A stretch of DNA of 62,291 nt from Lacticaseibacillus zeae DSM 20178 = KCTC 3804. GTDB taxonomy: Bacteria; Bacillota; Bacilli; Lactobacillales; Lactobacillaceae. Positions 47,060 to 57,127 of the stretch are shown here, piece by piece (position 1 is the first letter of the stretch; the number at the start of each line of letters is the position of its first letter). Where the stretch lies: NCBI RefSeq assembly GCF_000260435.1, contig NZ_BACQ01000023.1, positions 1 through 62,291 of the forward strand, given 5' to 3'. The notes beneath the pieces were generated by a model. It was not told the origin of the DNA. It saw only the letters and a list, made by a program, of their open reading frames with translations, and did not search any database. Made by a program: the position numbers and the translations under genes.

Positions 47060-47088
47060 ATTGTAGCAGGGGTTCCGCTTTATCGCAA
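47060..47088 (-). promoter_or_regulatory. Promoter of cggR-gap
   Basis: TTGCGA (47083-47088) and TACAAT (47060-47065) on the minus strand are exactly 17 bases apart. The predicted start is about 50 bases upstream of the CggR operator. Confidence 0.6.
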
Positions 47089-47548
47089 GTCTGTTGCCTA
47101 AATCGTCTTAAAGTAATCACAAAACCGGCTAAGTTTGAACATCTACTTCAAGAATGGTTCAAATGTTCGGCAATTACCAGTTTTGGCAACCTCGCTGCGG
47201 CTTTTTGATATCAGGGGTTTCGGCTTGCTTCTAATGAAATTTTCATGCACTGTATTTCGGTCTATTTCAACAGCCTACACACAGCCAGTTATGGGTTCTT
47301 TCGTCACTGCTTGTTCTGTTTTGAGCATTTTTCAAGCCAAAGTGCCATTTTGTGAGTGGTTAATTTCAATTTGGGTTTTCTTAGCTTAAATGTAACGAAA
47401 TTGCTTAGAAATATGGCTTATAAGTCTTTGACAATTCCCCCGCTACCCATTTCGTTTAGATTCTACGTGACTATTATTTCCGTATGCCATAGCATTGCAG
47501 AAAAGACTTGCAAATTGGCAGCTGATTGAGTAATATAATTAGGTACTT
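47089..47548. other. Gene-free, AT-rich spacer before the tRNA
   Basis: About 460 bases with no convincing gene. The only open frame of note (47135-47389, plus strand, 84 codons) lacks a ribosome site and any recognisable fold. The right end holds the tRNA promoter: TTGCAA near 47509 and TAATAT/TATAAT near 47531-47538. I see no repeat, riboswitch or attachment-site duplication. Confidence 0.5.
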
Positions 47549-47620
47549 GCGCGGTTAGTGTAATGGATCGCACGTGAGATTCCGGTTCTCGAAATCCGGG
47601 TTCGACTCCCGGGCTGCGCA
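47549..47620 (+). tRNA. tRNA-Arg (anticodon CCG)
   Basis: 72 bases fold as a full cloverleaf: acceptor GCGCGGT with GCTGCGC plus discriminator A, D-stem GTGT/GCAC with GG in the loop, anticodon stem TGAGA/TCTCG with loop TTCCGGT (anticodon CCG), a short variable region, and T-arm CCGGG/CCCGG with loop TTCGACT. CCA is not encoded. It reads CGG codons. A terminator hairpin follows at 47650. Confidence 0.92.
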
Positions 47621-47649
47621 GAAACCCGTTAATTTGGGAAAAGTCTTTA

Positions 47650-47688
47650 TAATTAAAAAAGTCCGCTACGGCGGGCTTTTTAATTATA
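47650..47688. terminator. Bidirectional terminator after the tRNA
   Basis: AATTAAAAAAGTCCGC pairs with GCGGGCTTTTTAATT around a short loop. Runs of A on one side and T on the other let it serve the tRNA (plus) and the lipoprotein operon (minus). Confidence 0.85.
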
Positions 47689-47715
47689 CTGAAGTGAAAA
47701 AATGGCCGATAAATA

Positions 47716-48054
47716 TTACTTTTTGAGATCGGTGTAGGTAATGACCCAAGATCCCAGAGTGCTTGCAGCCTTCTTTACTTTAACAATGACTGTGTGCCCT
47801 TTTTTAACCTTTGGATTCTCTTCGCTTACAAAGTTAAGATGTTTGCCTGCTTCCAGATTGAACCCAAACGCACTATTGGGTTCAATTTTTTTGACCTTAA
47901 ATTGAACGGTTTTACCTTTCAAATCCTTACCAGCATTCAAGGCGCTTTCAGCTTTTGCCTCAGTATAATCTGGCTTAGGCGCGGCGCTTCCACAAGCCGT
48001 AAGCGCGAATAAAATTGACAACACTGCGATTACTGTTAATAGACCCTTTTTCAT
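47716..48054 (-). CDS. Small putative lipoprotein
   Basis: A 112-residue secreted protein. Its signal peptide (MKKGLLTVIAVLSILFALTAC) ends in the lipobox LTAC, and the mature part is a small Lys-rich beta-type domain (KDLKGKTVQFKVKKIEPNSA) resembling OB-like domains often found on Firmicute lipoproteins. Function unknown. The ATG at 48054 follows GGGAGGAG. It lies 23 bases after a second lipoprotein gene, probably in the same transcript. Confidence 0.75.
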   Translation of the reverse strand: MKKGLLTVIAVLSILFALTACGSAAPKPDYTEAKAESALNAGKDLKGKTVQFKVKKIEPNSAFGFNLEAGKHLNFVSEENPKVKKGHTVIVKVKKAASTLGSWVITYTDLKK

Positions 48055-48077
48055 GAAAAGTCTCCTCCCCAAATTAA

Positions 48078-48680
48078 TTATTGAACGTCATAAGTCTTTG
48101 TTCCAAGTGTCTTAAAGTTCGAATTACTGAATTCTAAGGTAACTGGATTGGTGTTCTTCAAAGTGTAAACTAAAACCGTTTCGACTGTTTTCCCCGGTAG
48201 CAGGTTATTGTGAAGATTGTCTTCTTGTGCCTGCAAAGGACTTGTGCCATCTTCATTTAGCTTGACTGTGCCAGGATCGAGATGAACGTTTGAGGTGTCA
48301 GTCTTTTGTTTTGCGTTAATGACCATGTAAAAGTTTGAAGGATCCTGCTCTTCCTTCGAATTGTTGCGAATCGTATTGTATATAACCAAAACTCTTTCGC
48401 CATCGGTAATGCTGTCGCGGACTTCTGATTTCGTCAATGTCATGGTTTCATTGCCAGCATAGAAAATATTGCCTTTGAAGAACCATTCATGATCCGCATC
48501 GGTTGGAACGCTGGCAGTGTCACTCGACTTTTTCTTGGGTGTTGCCTTATTAGTAGCCTTTTCGACTTTGCTGCTGGCTGATTTTGAAGCTCCTCCCTTG
48601 CTACTAGTCGATGAGTTACCACACGCGGTTAATAAGATAGCTGTGGCTAACGTTGCACCAATCAAGATAGACTTCTTCAT
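48078..48680 (-). CDS. DUF5067-like putative lipoprotein
   Basis: A 200-residue lipoprotein. The signal ends LLTAC (about residues 16-20), then comes a Ser/Lys-rich linker, and an immunoglobulin-like domain at about 70-200 (VIYNTIRNNSKEEQDPSNFY, LLPGKTVETVLVYTLKN). This recalls the DUF5067/DUF4352 family of Gram-positive surface lipoproteins, whose role is not known. The ATG at 48680 follows GGAGGAG; the open frame upstream to 48845 is not used. A cre site overlaps its likely promoter. Confidence 0.75.
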   Translation of the reverse strand: MKKSILIGATLATAILLTACGNSSTSSKGGASKSASSKVEKATNKATPKKKSSDTASVPTDADHEWFFKGNIFYAGNETMTLTKSEVRDSITDGERVLVIYNTIRNNSKEEQDPSNFYMVINAKQKTDTSNVHLDPGTVKLNEDGTSPLQAQEDNLHNNLLPGKTVETVLVYTLKNTNPVTLEFSNSNFKTLGTKTYDVQ

Positions 48681-48978
48681 TTCTTTTCTCCTCCGTAGTA
48701 ATATCATTTGTGTAACACAACACCAACCTGGTCTGGCCCAACAGATCAGGGTTTTTAATTGCCAGAGTGATGGCTGAAGCTCATGAAATATCAGTGAAAT
48801 CTGCTGACGTATGCAATTATAATGCTTAAGTGGAAGCGCTATCAAGCAAGCTGATTAACAGAGTACCAACGGTCGCGGTTAGAAATCGGATTGCACGCAA
48901 GTCCTATTATTCACCGTATATGATTCGTTCTTTTGGGTTTTCCCTAAAATCTTTTACGCGCCCCCTTTACTTCAAATC
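48681..48978. other. Intergenic region between the lipoproteins and clpP
   Basis: About 300 bases without a gene. Besides the promoter and cre site at 48816-48845 I see only a T-rich stretch; the clpP terminator begins at 48979. Confidence 0.5.
48816..48845 (-). promoter_or_regulatory. Promoter with overlapping cre site before the lipoprotein genes
   Basis: On the minus strand TTGATA (48840-48845) and TATAAT (48816-48821) are 18 bases apart. TGGAAGCGCTATCA (48831-48844) fits the CcpA consensus TGNAANCGNTNNCA at every fixed position and covers the -35 box, a repressing position. Confidence 0.6.
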
Positions 48979-49015
48979 AAAAAAACACACCGCTACTACA
49001 ATAGCGGTGTGCCGA
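48979..49015 (-). terminator. Terminator after clpP
   Basis: GCACACCGCTA pairs with TAGCGGTGTG around a six-base loop and is followed by a run of T on the minus strand, 13 bases beyond the clpP stop. Confidence 0.88.
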
Positions 49016-49027
49016 TTCGTTTAAACC

Positions 49028-49618
49028 TTATTTTTGATTATTCTTATTAACCAGAATATCATCAATCAAGCCATAATCCTTGGCTTCCTGAGCGCTCATA
49101 TAGTGATCACGTTCAGTATCCTTCTTGATTTGCTCAACTGTCTGGCCTGTTGCATCGGCCAGGATCTGGTTCATCTTTTTACGGGTCTTCAAAATTTCTT
49201 CGGCCGCAATTTCGATTTCGGTTTGCTGACCTTGGGCACCACCTGAAGGCTGATGGATCAAAATGGTCGAATTCGGCAAAGCAAAGCGCTTGCCTTTCGT
49301 GCCACCTGCTAACAGGACAGATGCCATGGATGCAGCCATCCCAATAGCAATGGTCTGAACATCGGACTTGATGAAGTTCATAGTATCAAGCATCGCCAAG
49401 CCGCTGGTGATCACACCACCGGGACTGTTGATGTAAAGGTAAATGTCCTTTTCAGAATCCTGTGCATCAAGAAAAAGTAACTGGGCGATGACCGAGTTTG
49501 CCATTTGATCGTTTACTTCACCGGACAACATGATGATCCGGTCTTTTAATAGACGTGAGTAAATGTCGTAAGCGCGTTCGCCACGACTGGTTTGTTCAAC
49601 GACGGTAGGTACTAGCAT
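49028..49618 (-). CDS. clpP: ATP-dependent Clp protease proteolytic subunit
   Basis: A 196-residue serine protease that forms the ClpP double heptamer. Catalytic Ser97 lies in GMAASMAS, His122 in ILIHQPSGG and Asp171 in TERDHYMS. It degrades misfolded and regulatory proteins with ClpC/ClpE/ClpX, which are not in this window. The ATG follows AGGAGGTTAGGAC. Its promoter carries both a CtsR box and a CIRCE element, pointing to dual heat-shock control. Confidence 0.97.
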   Translation of the reverse strand: MLVPTVVEQTSRGERAYDIYSRLLKDRIIMLSGEVNDQMANSVIAQLLFLDAQDSEKDIYLYINSPGGVITSGLAMLDTMNFIKSDVQTIAIGMAASMASVLLAGGTKGKRFALPNSTILIHQPSGGAQGQQTEIEIAAEEILKTRKKMNQILADATGQTVEQIKKDTERDHYMSAQEAKDYGLIDDILVNKNNQK

Positions 49619-49643
49619 GTCCTAACCTCCTGAAAATCGTTTT

Positions 49644-49670
49644 TTAGCACTCTTTAAAGTACAGTGCTAA
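49644..49670. promoter_or_regulatory. CIRCE element (HrcA operator) of clpP
   Basis: TTAGCACTC-N9-CAGTGCTAA matches the CIRCE consensus with one mismatch. It begins at the last base of the clpP -10 box and covers the transcription start. Confidence 0.8.
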
Positions 49671-49699
49671 GTATACTGCTAAAGTCAAATAAGGTCAAA
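49670..49699 (-). promoter_or_regulatory. clpP promoter with CtsR box
   Basis: TTGACC (49693-49698) and TATACT (49670-49675) on the minus strand are 17 bases apart. The heptad repeat AGTCAAA-TAA-GGTCAAA (49683-49699) is a full CtsR site covering the -35 and spacer. Confidence 0.82.
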
Positions 49700-49726
49700 G
49701 ATTTTAATCACAATCTTTGACCTTAT
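49692..49726 (-). terminator. Hairpin after the OhrR-like gene
   Basis: AAGGTCAAAGATT pairs with AATCTTTGACCTT around an eight-base loop, ten bases after the regulator stop codon. Its 3' arm on the minus strand contains the clpP -35 and half of the CtsR box. The T-tail is poor, so termination may be weak. Confidence 0.5.
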
Positions 49727-49735
49727 AAAAATCGT

Positions 49736-50191
49736 TCAGACTTGTGGGTAGGCGTCGTCAGCGATGGCACTCAGATGCTCATCAACACGCGTTACCTCAG
49801 TCTTGATACGATCATATTCAGTTTGCGGCAGATTCATCAATTCCATGCAGGAGCCAACATGTTCAAAAATCTCATCGCGCGCGTCCAAAGCCTTTTGCGT
49901 CAAGCTAACATCAACGCGACGTTCATCTTCGGTTGACCGTTTGCGGCTGATCCAGCCATCTTTTTCCAGACGCTTCATTAACGGTGTCAAAGTACCGCTG
50001 TCCAACTCAAGTGTTTGGCCCACCTGCTTAACCGACATCGTGCCGTGTTCATATAGCGACAACAACGTAATGTACTGCGGATACGTCAACTTAAATGGCG
50101 CTAATGCCTGAGCATAGAAATGATTATATTGTTTCTGTGCCTTGTAAATTGCAAAACAAAGTTGTTCATTTAACGTGATCGGTTTGACCAT
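49736..50191 (-). CDS. MarR-family regulator, OhrR-like
   Basis: A 151-residue MarR winged-helix protein with the OhrR N-terminal signature NEQLCFAIYKAQ, including the peroxide-sensing Cys at residue 12. The wing is in KRSTEDERRVDVSLT and the recognition helix in LELDSGTLTPLMKRL. In OhrR, oxidation of this Cys releases DNA. No ohr peroxidase gene lies next to it. ACAATTGT at 50217-50224, upstream of its start, resembles half of an OhrR box and may be autoregulatory. Confidence 0.88.
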   Translation of the reverse strand: MVKPITLNEQLCFAIYKAQKQYNHFYAQALAPFKLTYPQYITLLSLYEHGTMSVKQVGQTLELDSGTLTPLMKRLEKDGWISRKRSTEDERRVDVSLTQKALDARDEIFEHVGSCMELMNLPQTEYDRIKTEVTRVDEHLSAIADDAYPQV

Positions 50192-50491
50192 AGTGCTTCC
50201 TCCTAAAACCTAAGCAACAATTGTATCCCGCTGAACGTGACAATTACCGCTTCATCTGGTAATAACATCACTGTAAATCCGAATGTAAACTGACTCATGT
50301 TTCTTGTCGTGGCATTCGTCAACCAGTGCACTGCCGGACAGTTTTTAGCATCCTAAAAGTGGCAGCTGGGTCGTTCAAATGCCTACATCAAATAACTTGA
50401 TGTCGGTTACATTGTACACGATTATCTTGAGGAAACAAAGGCATTATCTTATAAATATGACTTTTTGCTTATCTTGCAATTATCATAGCTG
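50192..50491. other. Intergenic region between the OhrR-like gene and whiA
   Basis: 300 bases without a gene. It contains the ACAATTGT palindrome at 50217-50224 and is otherwise AT-rich with no clear terminator after whiA. I see no structured RNA. Confidence 0.45.
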
Positions 50492-51439
50492 CTAGGCATC
50501 TTCCGGTTGCTGGTAACCCTCGGCAATCTGATTGAGTTTGCGCAACCGATGATTGACGCCTGACTTCGAAATTGTCCCACTCGGAACCATGGCGCCCAAC
50601 TCCTGTAACGAGACATCCGGATGGGCTAAGCGCAAAACGGCAATTTCGCGCAGTTTGGTTGGCAGGTTATCCAACCCCACATGATCTTTAAGATAGTTGA
50701 TATTCTCAATTTGTTTCTGGGCCGCATCAATGGTTTTGTTCATATTCGCCGTTTCGCAATTAACGAGACGGTTCACTGAGTTACGCATATCGCGCACAAT
50801 CCGGACATCTTCGAACTTAAGCATCGCATTCGTTGCCCCGATCACCTGCAGGAAATCCGCGATTTTTTCGGCTTCTTTTAAATAAACAATATAGCCGCTT
50901 CGGCGTTCGACGGTGCGCGCATTCAGATTGAAATGATTCATCATTTTCAAAATGCCGGCATTGTGATCGGCATACAACGAATAAATTTCCAGATGATAGC
51001 GCGATGTTTCCGGATTATTCACCGATCCGCCGGCTAAAAAAGCGCCGCGCAAGTAGGAACGCATCCGTTGTGGTTCTTCCAAAACCGTTGCCGGGACCGT
51101 CGTCGAAATCGCCATCGTCGTCGGATCCAAAATTGACAAGTCCGACAGAATATCATTGACGCCTTCTGTCAGGCGGACAATGTACTGATAATTTTTCTTG
51201 AGTTTCATTTTGCGATGAACGACCAAGTTGGCTTCATGCCGATAAACCTGGCGAATCAAACTATAAATTCGCCGAGCAATGGCCGGATTTTCGGTTTGAA
51301 TGTTTAAGACAAACCGATGGGCCATCAATGTCAGGCTGCCGTTCATCCGGATCAATGCCGACAGCTCTGCCTTCGCATGTTCAGGATGAACCTCGAGTTG
51401 GGTCAGTTCTTTTTTCACCATACTGGCAAAGCTTGCCAT
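50492..51439 (-). CDS. whiA: DNA-binding protein WhiA
   Basis: A 315-residue WhiA with a LAGLIDADG-like N-terminal fold ([36 protein letters not shown]) and a C-terminal helix-turn-helix ([20 protein letters not shown]). In Firmicutes it affects cell division and chromosome segregation. The ATG at 51439 follows GGAGGTGAGG; the extra upstream codons are not used. Last gene of the conserved rapZ-yvcK-whiA operon. Confidence 0.95.
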   Translation of the reverse strand: MASFASMVKKELTQLEVHPEHAKAELSALIRMNGSLTLMAHRFVLNIQTENPAIARRIYSLIRQVYRHEANLVVHRKMKLKKNYQYIVRLTEGVNDILSDLSILDPTTMAISTTVPATVLEEPQRMRSYLRGAFLAGGSVNNPETSRYHLEIYSLYADHNAGILKMMNHFNLNARTVERRSGYIVYLKEAEKIADFLQVIGATNAMLKFEDVRIVRDMRNSVNRLVNCETANMNKTIDAAQKQIENINYLKDHVGLDNLPTKLREIAVLRLAHPDVSLQELGAMVPSGTISKSGVNHRLRKLNQIAEGYQQPEDA

Positions 51440-51443
51440 GCCC

Positions 51444-52472
51444 TCACCTCCGGATTTTCGCACTCACTTGAAAGGCCAAATTCAAAATTTCCTTAGCTAC
51501 CTTGTCGCCATCATGGAAGACGCCGCGATCACGCAACTTCAAAAAGTCTTCCGAAATCACGCGACAGCCCATGTCACGCAAACCTTGATAATTATGCTTA
51601 ACCGGCGTCAGAATCTCATTGTACTTTTGGTGATCGAGATAATTCTCGGGAACCGGCTCGATATTGACGAGCACAGTGTCGACAAAATTCTCACCCATCT
51701 GTTCATTCAAGACCCGGACATGGTCGGCATCGGTGAAGTTTTGCGTTTCGCCTTTTTGCGTCATGATGTTAACGATATAAATGACTTCGGCCTTCGTTTT
51801 CTTCACAGCGTCACCCAGATTGCCAATCATCAGGTTCGGCAGGATACTGGTAAACAGACTGCCGGGCCCCAGCACGACCACGTCCGCGTCCATAATGGCA
51901 TCAATGACTTCATGGACGGCTTTGGGTTCGCCATTAGCCGGATCGGTTTCGGAGACGGAAATATGCTTGATATTCTTACCGGCCGCGGTAATTTCGGATT
52001 CACCGGATAGGCTCGTTCCATCTGTGAATTCGGCATTAAGTGTGAGTGGCGTGTTGCTGGCAGGATAAACGTGACCATCCACCTGCATCATTTCGCTCAA
52101 CTGCTGAACCGCCGGGAAAATACCGCCTTTCATCTCTGACAAAGCCGCAATGATTAAGTTGCCAATCGCATGGCCGGCAAAAAACGCATCGGTGGTGTTA
52201 AAGCGATACTGGAAAATATCCAGATACAGACTCGGCAGCTCCGACAAGGCAACAAGCACATTGCGAATATCACCAGGCGGCACCACGTTAATATAATTGC
52301 GAATGGTGCCTGACGACCCGCCATCATCGGCAACCGTCACAATCGCCGTTACGTCAGCATCCTGTTCATGCAGGCTATGCAAGATAACCGGCAATCCGGT
52401 TCCGCCGCCAATCACGACGACTTTCGGACGCCGCCCGCGAATGACGCGGATAAATTTAGTTTCCCGACTCAT
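51444..52472 (-). CDS. yvcK: Gluconeogenesis/morphogenesis factor YvcK (CofD-like)
   Basis: A 342-residue CofD/YvcK protein. The nucleotide-binding N-terminus is [16 protein letters not shown], then [13 protein letters not shown] and [13 protein letters not shown], and later [15 protein letters not shown]. It binds UDP-sugars and is needed for normal cell shape and growth on gluconeogenic carbon in Bacillus. Its ATG overlaps the rapZ stop (ATGA), and whiA starts four bases after its stop. Confidence 0.95.
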   Translation of the reverse strand: MSRETKFIRVIRGRRPKVVVIGGGTGLPVILHSLHEQDADVTAIVTVADDGGSSGTIRNYINVVPPGDIRNVLVALSELPSLYLDIFQYRFNTTDAFFAGHAIGNLIIAALSEMKGGIFPAVQQLSEMMQVDGHVYPASNTPLTLNAEFTDGTSLSGESEITAAGKNIKHISVSETDPANGEPKAVHEVIDAIMDADVVVLGPGSLFTSILPNLMIGNLGDAVKKTKAEVIYIVNIMTQKGETQNFTDADHVRVLNEQMGENFVDTVLVNIEPVPENYLDHQKYNEILTPVKHNYQGLRDMGCRVISEDFLKLRDRGVFHDGDKVAKEILNLAFQVSAKIRR

Positions 52473-53356
52473 GAACGATTCACCGTCTCCTTATGTTTCT
52501 TAATGTCCCGATGGGTAATATCAACCGCATAGGCATCCGAAAATGCCTTACCGATGCGCTCCGCAAACGCAACGCTTCGGTGTTGACCGCCTGTGCAACC
52601 GATCGCGATCGTCACACTGGTTTTTCCTTCGGCTTTATACTTGGGCATGATCTCAGCCAGCAAATCGTAAAATTTGTTGTAGAAGCTTTCGGCATCTTCA
52701 TTGTCCATTACATAGTCATAAACTTCCTGATCCAAACCGGTTTTTGGCCGGTAAGCCTTGACGTAAAACGGATTAGGCAGGAACCGGACATCCATGACAA
52801 TGTCCGCATCAATCGGCAACCCGTATTTGAACCCAAATGACATGACTTCAATATGAAAGGCTGGCTGACCGCTATTTTCTTTGAAGTTTAAAAAGATCTT
52901 TTCCCGTAACTGCCGCGGACTTAACGTGGTGGTATCGATCACGACTTGCGCCCGATTCCGCAACTCGGTTAGTAGCACGCGTTCCTTTTTAATGCCGTCC
53001 ATCAACCGGCCTTCCATTGCCAAGGGATGGGAACGGCGGGTTTCCTTGTAACGCGAAACCAGTTCTTCATCCGTCGCGTCTAAGAACAAAATGCGCGAAT
53101 GAACGTAAGCGTTGTTGTCCAGATTAGCCAACATGTCGATAATCTGGTCATAAAAAGCCCGACTGCGCAGATCCACGACTAGCGCGACCTTCGAAATCTT
53201 CCCGGATTCCTTAACGAGTTCCCAGAACTTAGGAAGCAGCGCTGGCGGCATGTTATCAACGCAAAAATACCCCAAATCTTCAAACGCCTGCATTGCAACG
53301 GTTTTGCCGGCACCCGACATCCCAGTGATAATAACAAGATCCAAACTTTCAGTCAT
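52469..53356 (-). CDS. rapZ: RNase adapter/nucleotide-binding protein RapZ (YvcJ)
   Basis: A 295-residue P-loop protein with Walker A GMSGAGKT at 12-19, [10 protein letters not shown], and the C-terminal metabolite-binding region [19 protein letters not shown]. In E. coli RapZ controls glucosamine synthesis through small RNAs; the role in Firmicutes is less clear. The ATG at 53356 follows AAAGGAG. First gene of the rapZ-yvcK-whiA operon. Confidence 0.95.
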   Translation of the reverse strand: MTESLDLVIITGMSGAGKTVAMQAFEDLGYFCVDNMPPALLPKFWELVKESGKISKVALVVDLRSRAFYDQIIDMLANLDNNAYVHSRILFLDATDEELVSRYKETRRSHPLAMEGRLMDGIKKERVLLTELRNRAQVVIDTTTLSPRQLREKIFLNFKENSGQPAFHIEVMSFGFKYGLPIDADIVMDVRFLPNPFYVKAYRPKTGLDQEVYDYVMDNEDAESFYNKFYDLLAEIMPKYKAEGKTSVTIAIGCTGGQHRSVAFAERIGKAFSDAYAVDITHRDIKKHKETVNRS

Positions 53357-53437
53357 AAAAGGCTCCTTTGTGCTCATATTCAATCAAGTATAACATTCCG
53401 GGCGTGTCATTCCTACCATCACAGACTCCCGAAATCA

Positions 53438-53462
53438 AAAAAGCCGAAGAACCGGCTTAGAA
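53438..53462 (-). terminator. Terminator after the DUF308 gene
   Basis: AAGCCGGTTCTTCGGCTT on the minus strand forms a short stem with a UUCU-type loop and is followed by TTTT, about 30 bases after the gene stop. Confidence 0.65.
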
Positions 53463-53493
53463 ACACCGATCCTTCGGGCTTTTGGTGGACAAT

Positions 53494-54033
53494 TTAAATG
53501 TTGCGTCGAGCAAAGGCGATGACAATACACTCGATGCCGAACAGGACGAAGAACATCGCCAGCAAGGTCACCAGCGTCACTGCCGCAATCACCGGCTGCA
53601 TGAACAGCATCAGCGAAACAATGACCGCCAGAATATCCAGAATCAGATAAACAACAAACCAGCCGGTGCCGGCAACGCGCAGATGACCGACGTTGAACAA
53701 TGAGCCGACAGAATCGACCAGGAACCAGATAGCAAACATCATGGTGATCGTCGCCACACCTAAGCCAGAATTCAATAAGAAAATCAGGCCAATGACAAGG
53801 TCAAAAATCCCCATAATCAAGGAAATCCATGCCAATCTACCGGTAAACTGGCGCAATGTGGAAAAGCCCGCAAGAACCGCAATCCCTCGAATAATGGCAA
53901 CGACAGCAAAGATAAAGGTAACCGTCCTTAATGTCGCTAACGGGTACCGTAAGACCACAAAAGCAGCAACCAGAAACAGAATACCGGTGATGAACTGCCC
54001 CCAGTCAAAGCCAAAACTCTTTCGATTTAACAT
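53494..54033 (-). CDS. DUF308/HdeD-family membrane protein
   Basis: A 179-residue integral membrane protein with six hydrophobic segments in three similar pairs, the HdeD/DUF308 pattern (FVVLRYPLATLRTVTFIFAV, LVIGLIFLLNSGLGVATITM). HdeD is linked to acid resistance in E. coli, but no function is established for Firmicute members. The ATG at 54033 follows TAGGGA. A single-gene transcript between rapZ and uvrA. Confidence 0.88.
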   Translation of the reverse strand: MLNRKSFGFDWGQFITGILFLVAAFVVLRYPLATLRTVTFIFAVVAIIRGIAVLAGFSTLRQFTGRLAWISLIMGIFDLVIGLIFLLNSGLGVATITMMFAIWFLVDSVGSLFNVGHLRVAGTGWFVVYLILDILAVIVSLMLFMQPVIAAVTLVTLLAMFFVLFGIECIVIAFARRNI

Positions 54034-54203
54034 ATTATTCCCTACTTTCTTAATCATTTCTATCATACCATTTCAAAAAGCAATTCAATAAATTGAATTA
54101 CCGAAATTTTTGAAGACGCTGGCAAATGCCGCTAGCCACGCATGATCCGCAACCTTTAAAAAGTTATCAAAAATCGGTTCCGCGCTGCTCATTTATGTAC
54201 ATA

Positions 54204-54231
54204 AATAGTCGCGGTTTTAAACGCGACTATC
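54204..54231 (-). terminator. Terminator after uvrA
   Basis: ATAGTCGCG pairs with CGCGACTAT around an eight-base loop; a weakly T-rich stretch follows on the minus strand. Confidence 0.65.
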
Positions 54232-54238
54232 GAACGCT

Positions 54239-57127
54239 TTATTTCTTAGGTGCACTTTTTGCTTTACCATCCTTGCCCGCAGCCGCTTCTTTGGTCCGTT
54301 TGGTGTCACGGATCAGAACCGGTTTGAGGTACTGGCCGGTGTAGCTATCAGCCACCTCAGCGACTTGTTCCGGCGTGCCTGTGGCAATGACACGGCCACC
54401 GCCATCTCCGCCTTCAGGACCCAGATCAATGACCCAGTCGGCAGATTTAACCACATCCAGATTGTGCTCAATGACCAAAACCGTGTTGCCTTCATCGACC
54501 AAGCGTTCCAGCACTTCCAGCAGCCGCTTAATATCATCGGTATGCAAACCGGTCGTCGGTTCATCCAGAATATAAAAATTCTTACCGGTCGAAAGCTTCT
54601 GCAACTCACTGGCCAGCTTCATCCGCTGTGCTTCACCACCGGAAAGGGTTGTAGCACTTTGACCAAGCTTCACATAGCCCAAGCCGACATCCACAATCGT
54701 CTGCAACTTGCGGCGAATCTTTGGAATATTTTTGAAAAAGTTGGTGGCTTCTTCAACGGTCATGTCGAGGACTTCCGCAATATTCTTGCCTTTGTACGTC
54801 ACTTCAAGCGTTTCGGAATTATACCGTTTGCCATGACAAACTTCGCAAGGTACATAAACGTCCGGTAAAAAGTTCATTTCGATCTTGATGATCCCGTCGC
54901 CTTTACAGTTTTCACAGCGACCGCCCTTGATGTTAAAACTGAACCGGCCTTTTTTGTAACCGCGCAGTTTGGCTTCATTGGTTTCTGCAAATAATCCGCG
55001 AATATCATCAAAAACGCTGGTGTAGGTAGCTGGATTGCTCCGTGGCGTCCGGCCGATGGGGCTCTGATCGATATTGATTAGCTTCTCGATGTTTTTATAA
55101 CCCAGAATCTTATCATATGGTCCGGGTTTTTCGGAGTTGTGATTCAGCTTTTGGGCCAATGCCCGCCGCAAAATCGAATTGACGAGCGTTGACTTGCCCG
55201 ATCCGGAAACCCCGGTAACTACAATGAACTTGCCTAATGGAAAATCAACATTGATGTGCTTGAGATTATGGTCGGCAGCCCCTTCCAAACGGATTACTTT
55301 GCCATTGCCTGTCCGGCGCTTCAACGGTACCGGAATAAACTTGCGGCCAGATAGGTATTGCCCCGTGATCGACTTGCGTACCCGCGCCACTTGCTTAGGC
55401 GTTCCTGCCGCCATGATCCGGCCGCCATGGTCACCAGCACCCGGGCCGACATCGATCAGGTAATCGGCTGCCCGCATGGTATCTTCGTCGTGTTCAACCA
55501 CAATGAGCGTATTGCCTAAATCGCGCATTTTTTTCAAAGAGGCGATTAAGCGATCGTTGTCGCGTTGATGCAGACCGATTGACGGCTCATCCAGAACATA
55601 CATGACCCCGCTCAAGTTGGAGCCGATCTGGGTTGCCAACCGAATCCGTTGTGCTTCACCGCCAGACAGCGTTCCGGCACTACGACTCAAGGTCAGATAG
55701 CCAAGACCGACATTGACAAGAAAAGTTAAGCGATCGACAACCTCTTTCACGATCGGCTGAGCGATGACACTTTCAGCTTCGCTCAGATGAATCTGCTTGA
55801 AGAATGGTAAGGCGTCTTTGATGGCCAGATCGGAAACTTCGGCGATATCACGCCCGGAAATCTTCACGGCAAGCGCTTGCCGATTCAGCCGCTTGCCATG
55901 GCAAACCGGGCAAGGCAATGCGGTCATGTAACTCCGCATCTGTTGGCGCGTAAAATCGCTGTTGGTCTCGGCATAGCGCCGGGAAATGTTGGTCAGTACC
56001 CCTTCAAACGGGACATCGACATCCCGAACGCCGCCAAAATCATTTTCATAATGAAAATGGAACGGCTTGCCGTTGCTGCCATCAAGGACGACGGTACGTT
56101 CCCGCTTGGTCAACTTCTCAAATGGCACATCCATGCGCACTTTGAAGGCCGTTGCAGCTTGTTCCAACAATTCCGGATAATACTGAGAGCTAATAGGATT
56201 CCACGGAGCAATCGCGCCTTGTGCCAAGGTCATGCTTGGATCCGGGACAACCAGATCCATATCGACCGTGAGCTTAACCCCTAAGCCATCACATTCCGGG
56301 CAGGCACCAAATGGGGCATTGAACGAAAAGAGCCGCGGCTCCATTTCACCAATGGTAAAGCCACAAATCGGGCAGGCAAAATGTTCGGAAAACCGTAACG
56401 TCTCGCCGCCAATCACATCGACATTGGCGTAACCTTCCGACAGACGTAACGCCGCTTCGAATGAATCAAACAACCGGCTGCGCGCTTCAGGCTTCACCAC
56501 AATCCGGTCAATCACGATATCAATATCATGAGCCTTGTTTTTATCCAGCTCATAGTCGGCCGTTGCGTCCATCACTTCACCGTCAACGCGCATGCGCACA
56601 TAACCTTCACGCATAATCTTGGCGAAGACTTTCTTATGACTGCCTTTTTTGCGCCGCACAATTGGCGACAGAATTTGAATGCGGCTCTTTTCCGGTAATG
56701 CTAAGACGCGATCCACCATTTGTTCGACACTCTGGCTCGTAATCGGTGTCCCATCGTTCGGACAAATCGGATGACCGACCCGCGCCCACAACAACCGCAG
56801 ATAATCGTTAATTTCCGTGACGGTGCCGACCGTTGAACGGGGATTCTTGGAAGTCGTCTTTTGGTCAATCGAAATCGCCGGACTGAGCCCATCAATCGAG
56901 TCGACGTCCGGTTTCTCCATCTGGCCCAGAAATTGGCGGGCATAGGCAGATAAGCTTTCAACGTACCGACGCTGGCCTTCTGCATATAGCGTATCAAACG
57001 CCAGGCTGGACTTGCCAGAACCTGACAACCCCGTCATGACCACGAGTTTGTTACGGGGAATAGTCACGTCAATGTTTTTTAAGTTATGGGCACGTGCCCC
57101 ATGGATCACAATTTTATCATTTGCCAT
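54239..57127 (-). CDS. uvrA: Excinuclease ABC subunit A
   Basis: A 962-residue UvrA, the damage-recognition ATPase of nucleotide excision repair. It has two ABC modules: Walker A GLSGSGKS at 33-40 and GVSGSGKS near residue 645, each with a TLSGGEAQR signature. Zinc-binding cysteines appear in CPICG...CPECDG and CENCKGDG...CEVCHG. The ATG lies 196 bases after uvrB on the same strand, and the two form the usual uvrBA operon. Confidence 0.97.
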   Translation of the reverse strand: MANDKIVIHGARAHNLKNIDVTIPRNKLVVMTGLSGSGKSSLAFDTLYAEGQRRYVESLSAYARQFLGQMEKPDVDSIDGLSPAISIDQKTTSKNPRSTVGTVTEINDYLRLLWARVGHPICPNDGTPITSQSVEQMVDRVLALPEKSRIQILSPIVRRKKGSHKKVFAKIMREGYVRMRVDGEVMDATADYELDKNKAHDIDIVIDRIVVKPEARSRLFDSFEAALRLSEGYANVDVIGGETLRFSEHFACPICGFTIGEMEPRLFSFNAPFGACPECDGLGVKLTVDMDLVVPDPSMTLAQGAIAPWNPISSQYYPELLEQAATAFKVRMDVPFEKLTKRERTVVLDGSNGKPFHFHYENDFGGVRDVDVPFEGVLTNISRRYAETNSDFTRQQMRSYMTALPCPVCHGKRLNRQALAVKISGRDIAEVSDLAIKDALPFFKQIHLSEAESVIAQPIVKEVVDRLTFLVNVGLGYLTLSRSAGTLSGGEAQRIRLATQIGSNLSGVMYVLDEPSIGLHQRDNDRLIASLKKMRDLGNTLIVVEHDEDTMRAADYLIDVGPGAGDHGGRIMAAGTPKQVARVRKSITGQYLSGRKFIPVPLKRRTGNGKVIRLEGAADHNLKHINVDFPLGKFIVVTGVSGSGKSTLVNSILRRALAQKLNHNSEKPGPYDKILGYKNIEKLINIDQSPIGRTPRSNPATYTSVFDDIRGLFAETNEAKLRGYKKGRFSFNIKGGRCENCKGDGIIKIEMNFLPDVYVPCEVCHGKRYNSETLEVTYKGKNIAEVLDMTVEEATNFFKNIPKIRRKLQTIVDVGLGYVKLGQSATTLSGGEAQRMKLASELQKLSTGKNFYILDEPTTGLHTDDIKRLLEVLERLVDEGNTVLVIEHNLDVVKSADWVIDLGPEGGDGGGRVIATGTPEQVAEVADSYTGQYLKPVLIRDTKRTKEAAAGKDGKAKSAPKK

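Noticed and set aside
47135-47389. 84-codon plus-strand frame in the spacer before the tRNA
   Set aside because: No ribosome site, no recognisable domain, irregular composition and no neighbour to suggest an operon.
47549-47640. Possible phage or island attachment site at tRNA-Arg
   Set aside because: No duplicate of the tRNA 3' end, integrase gene or island-like genes are seen in the window.
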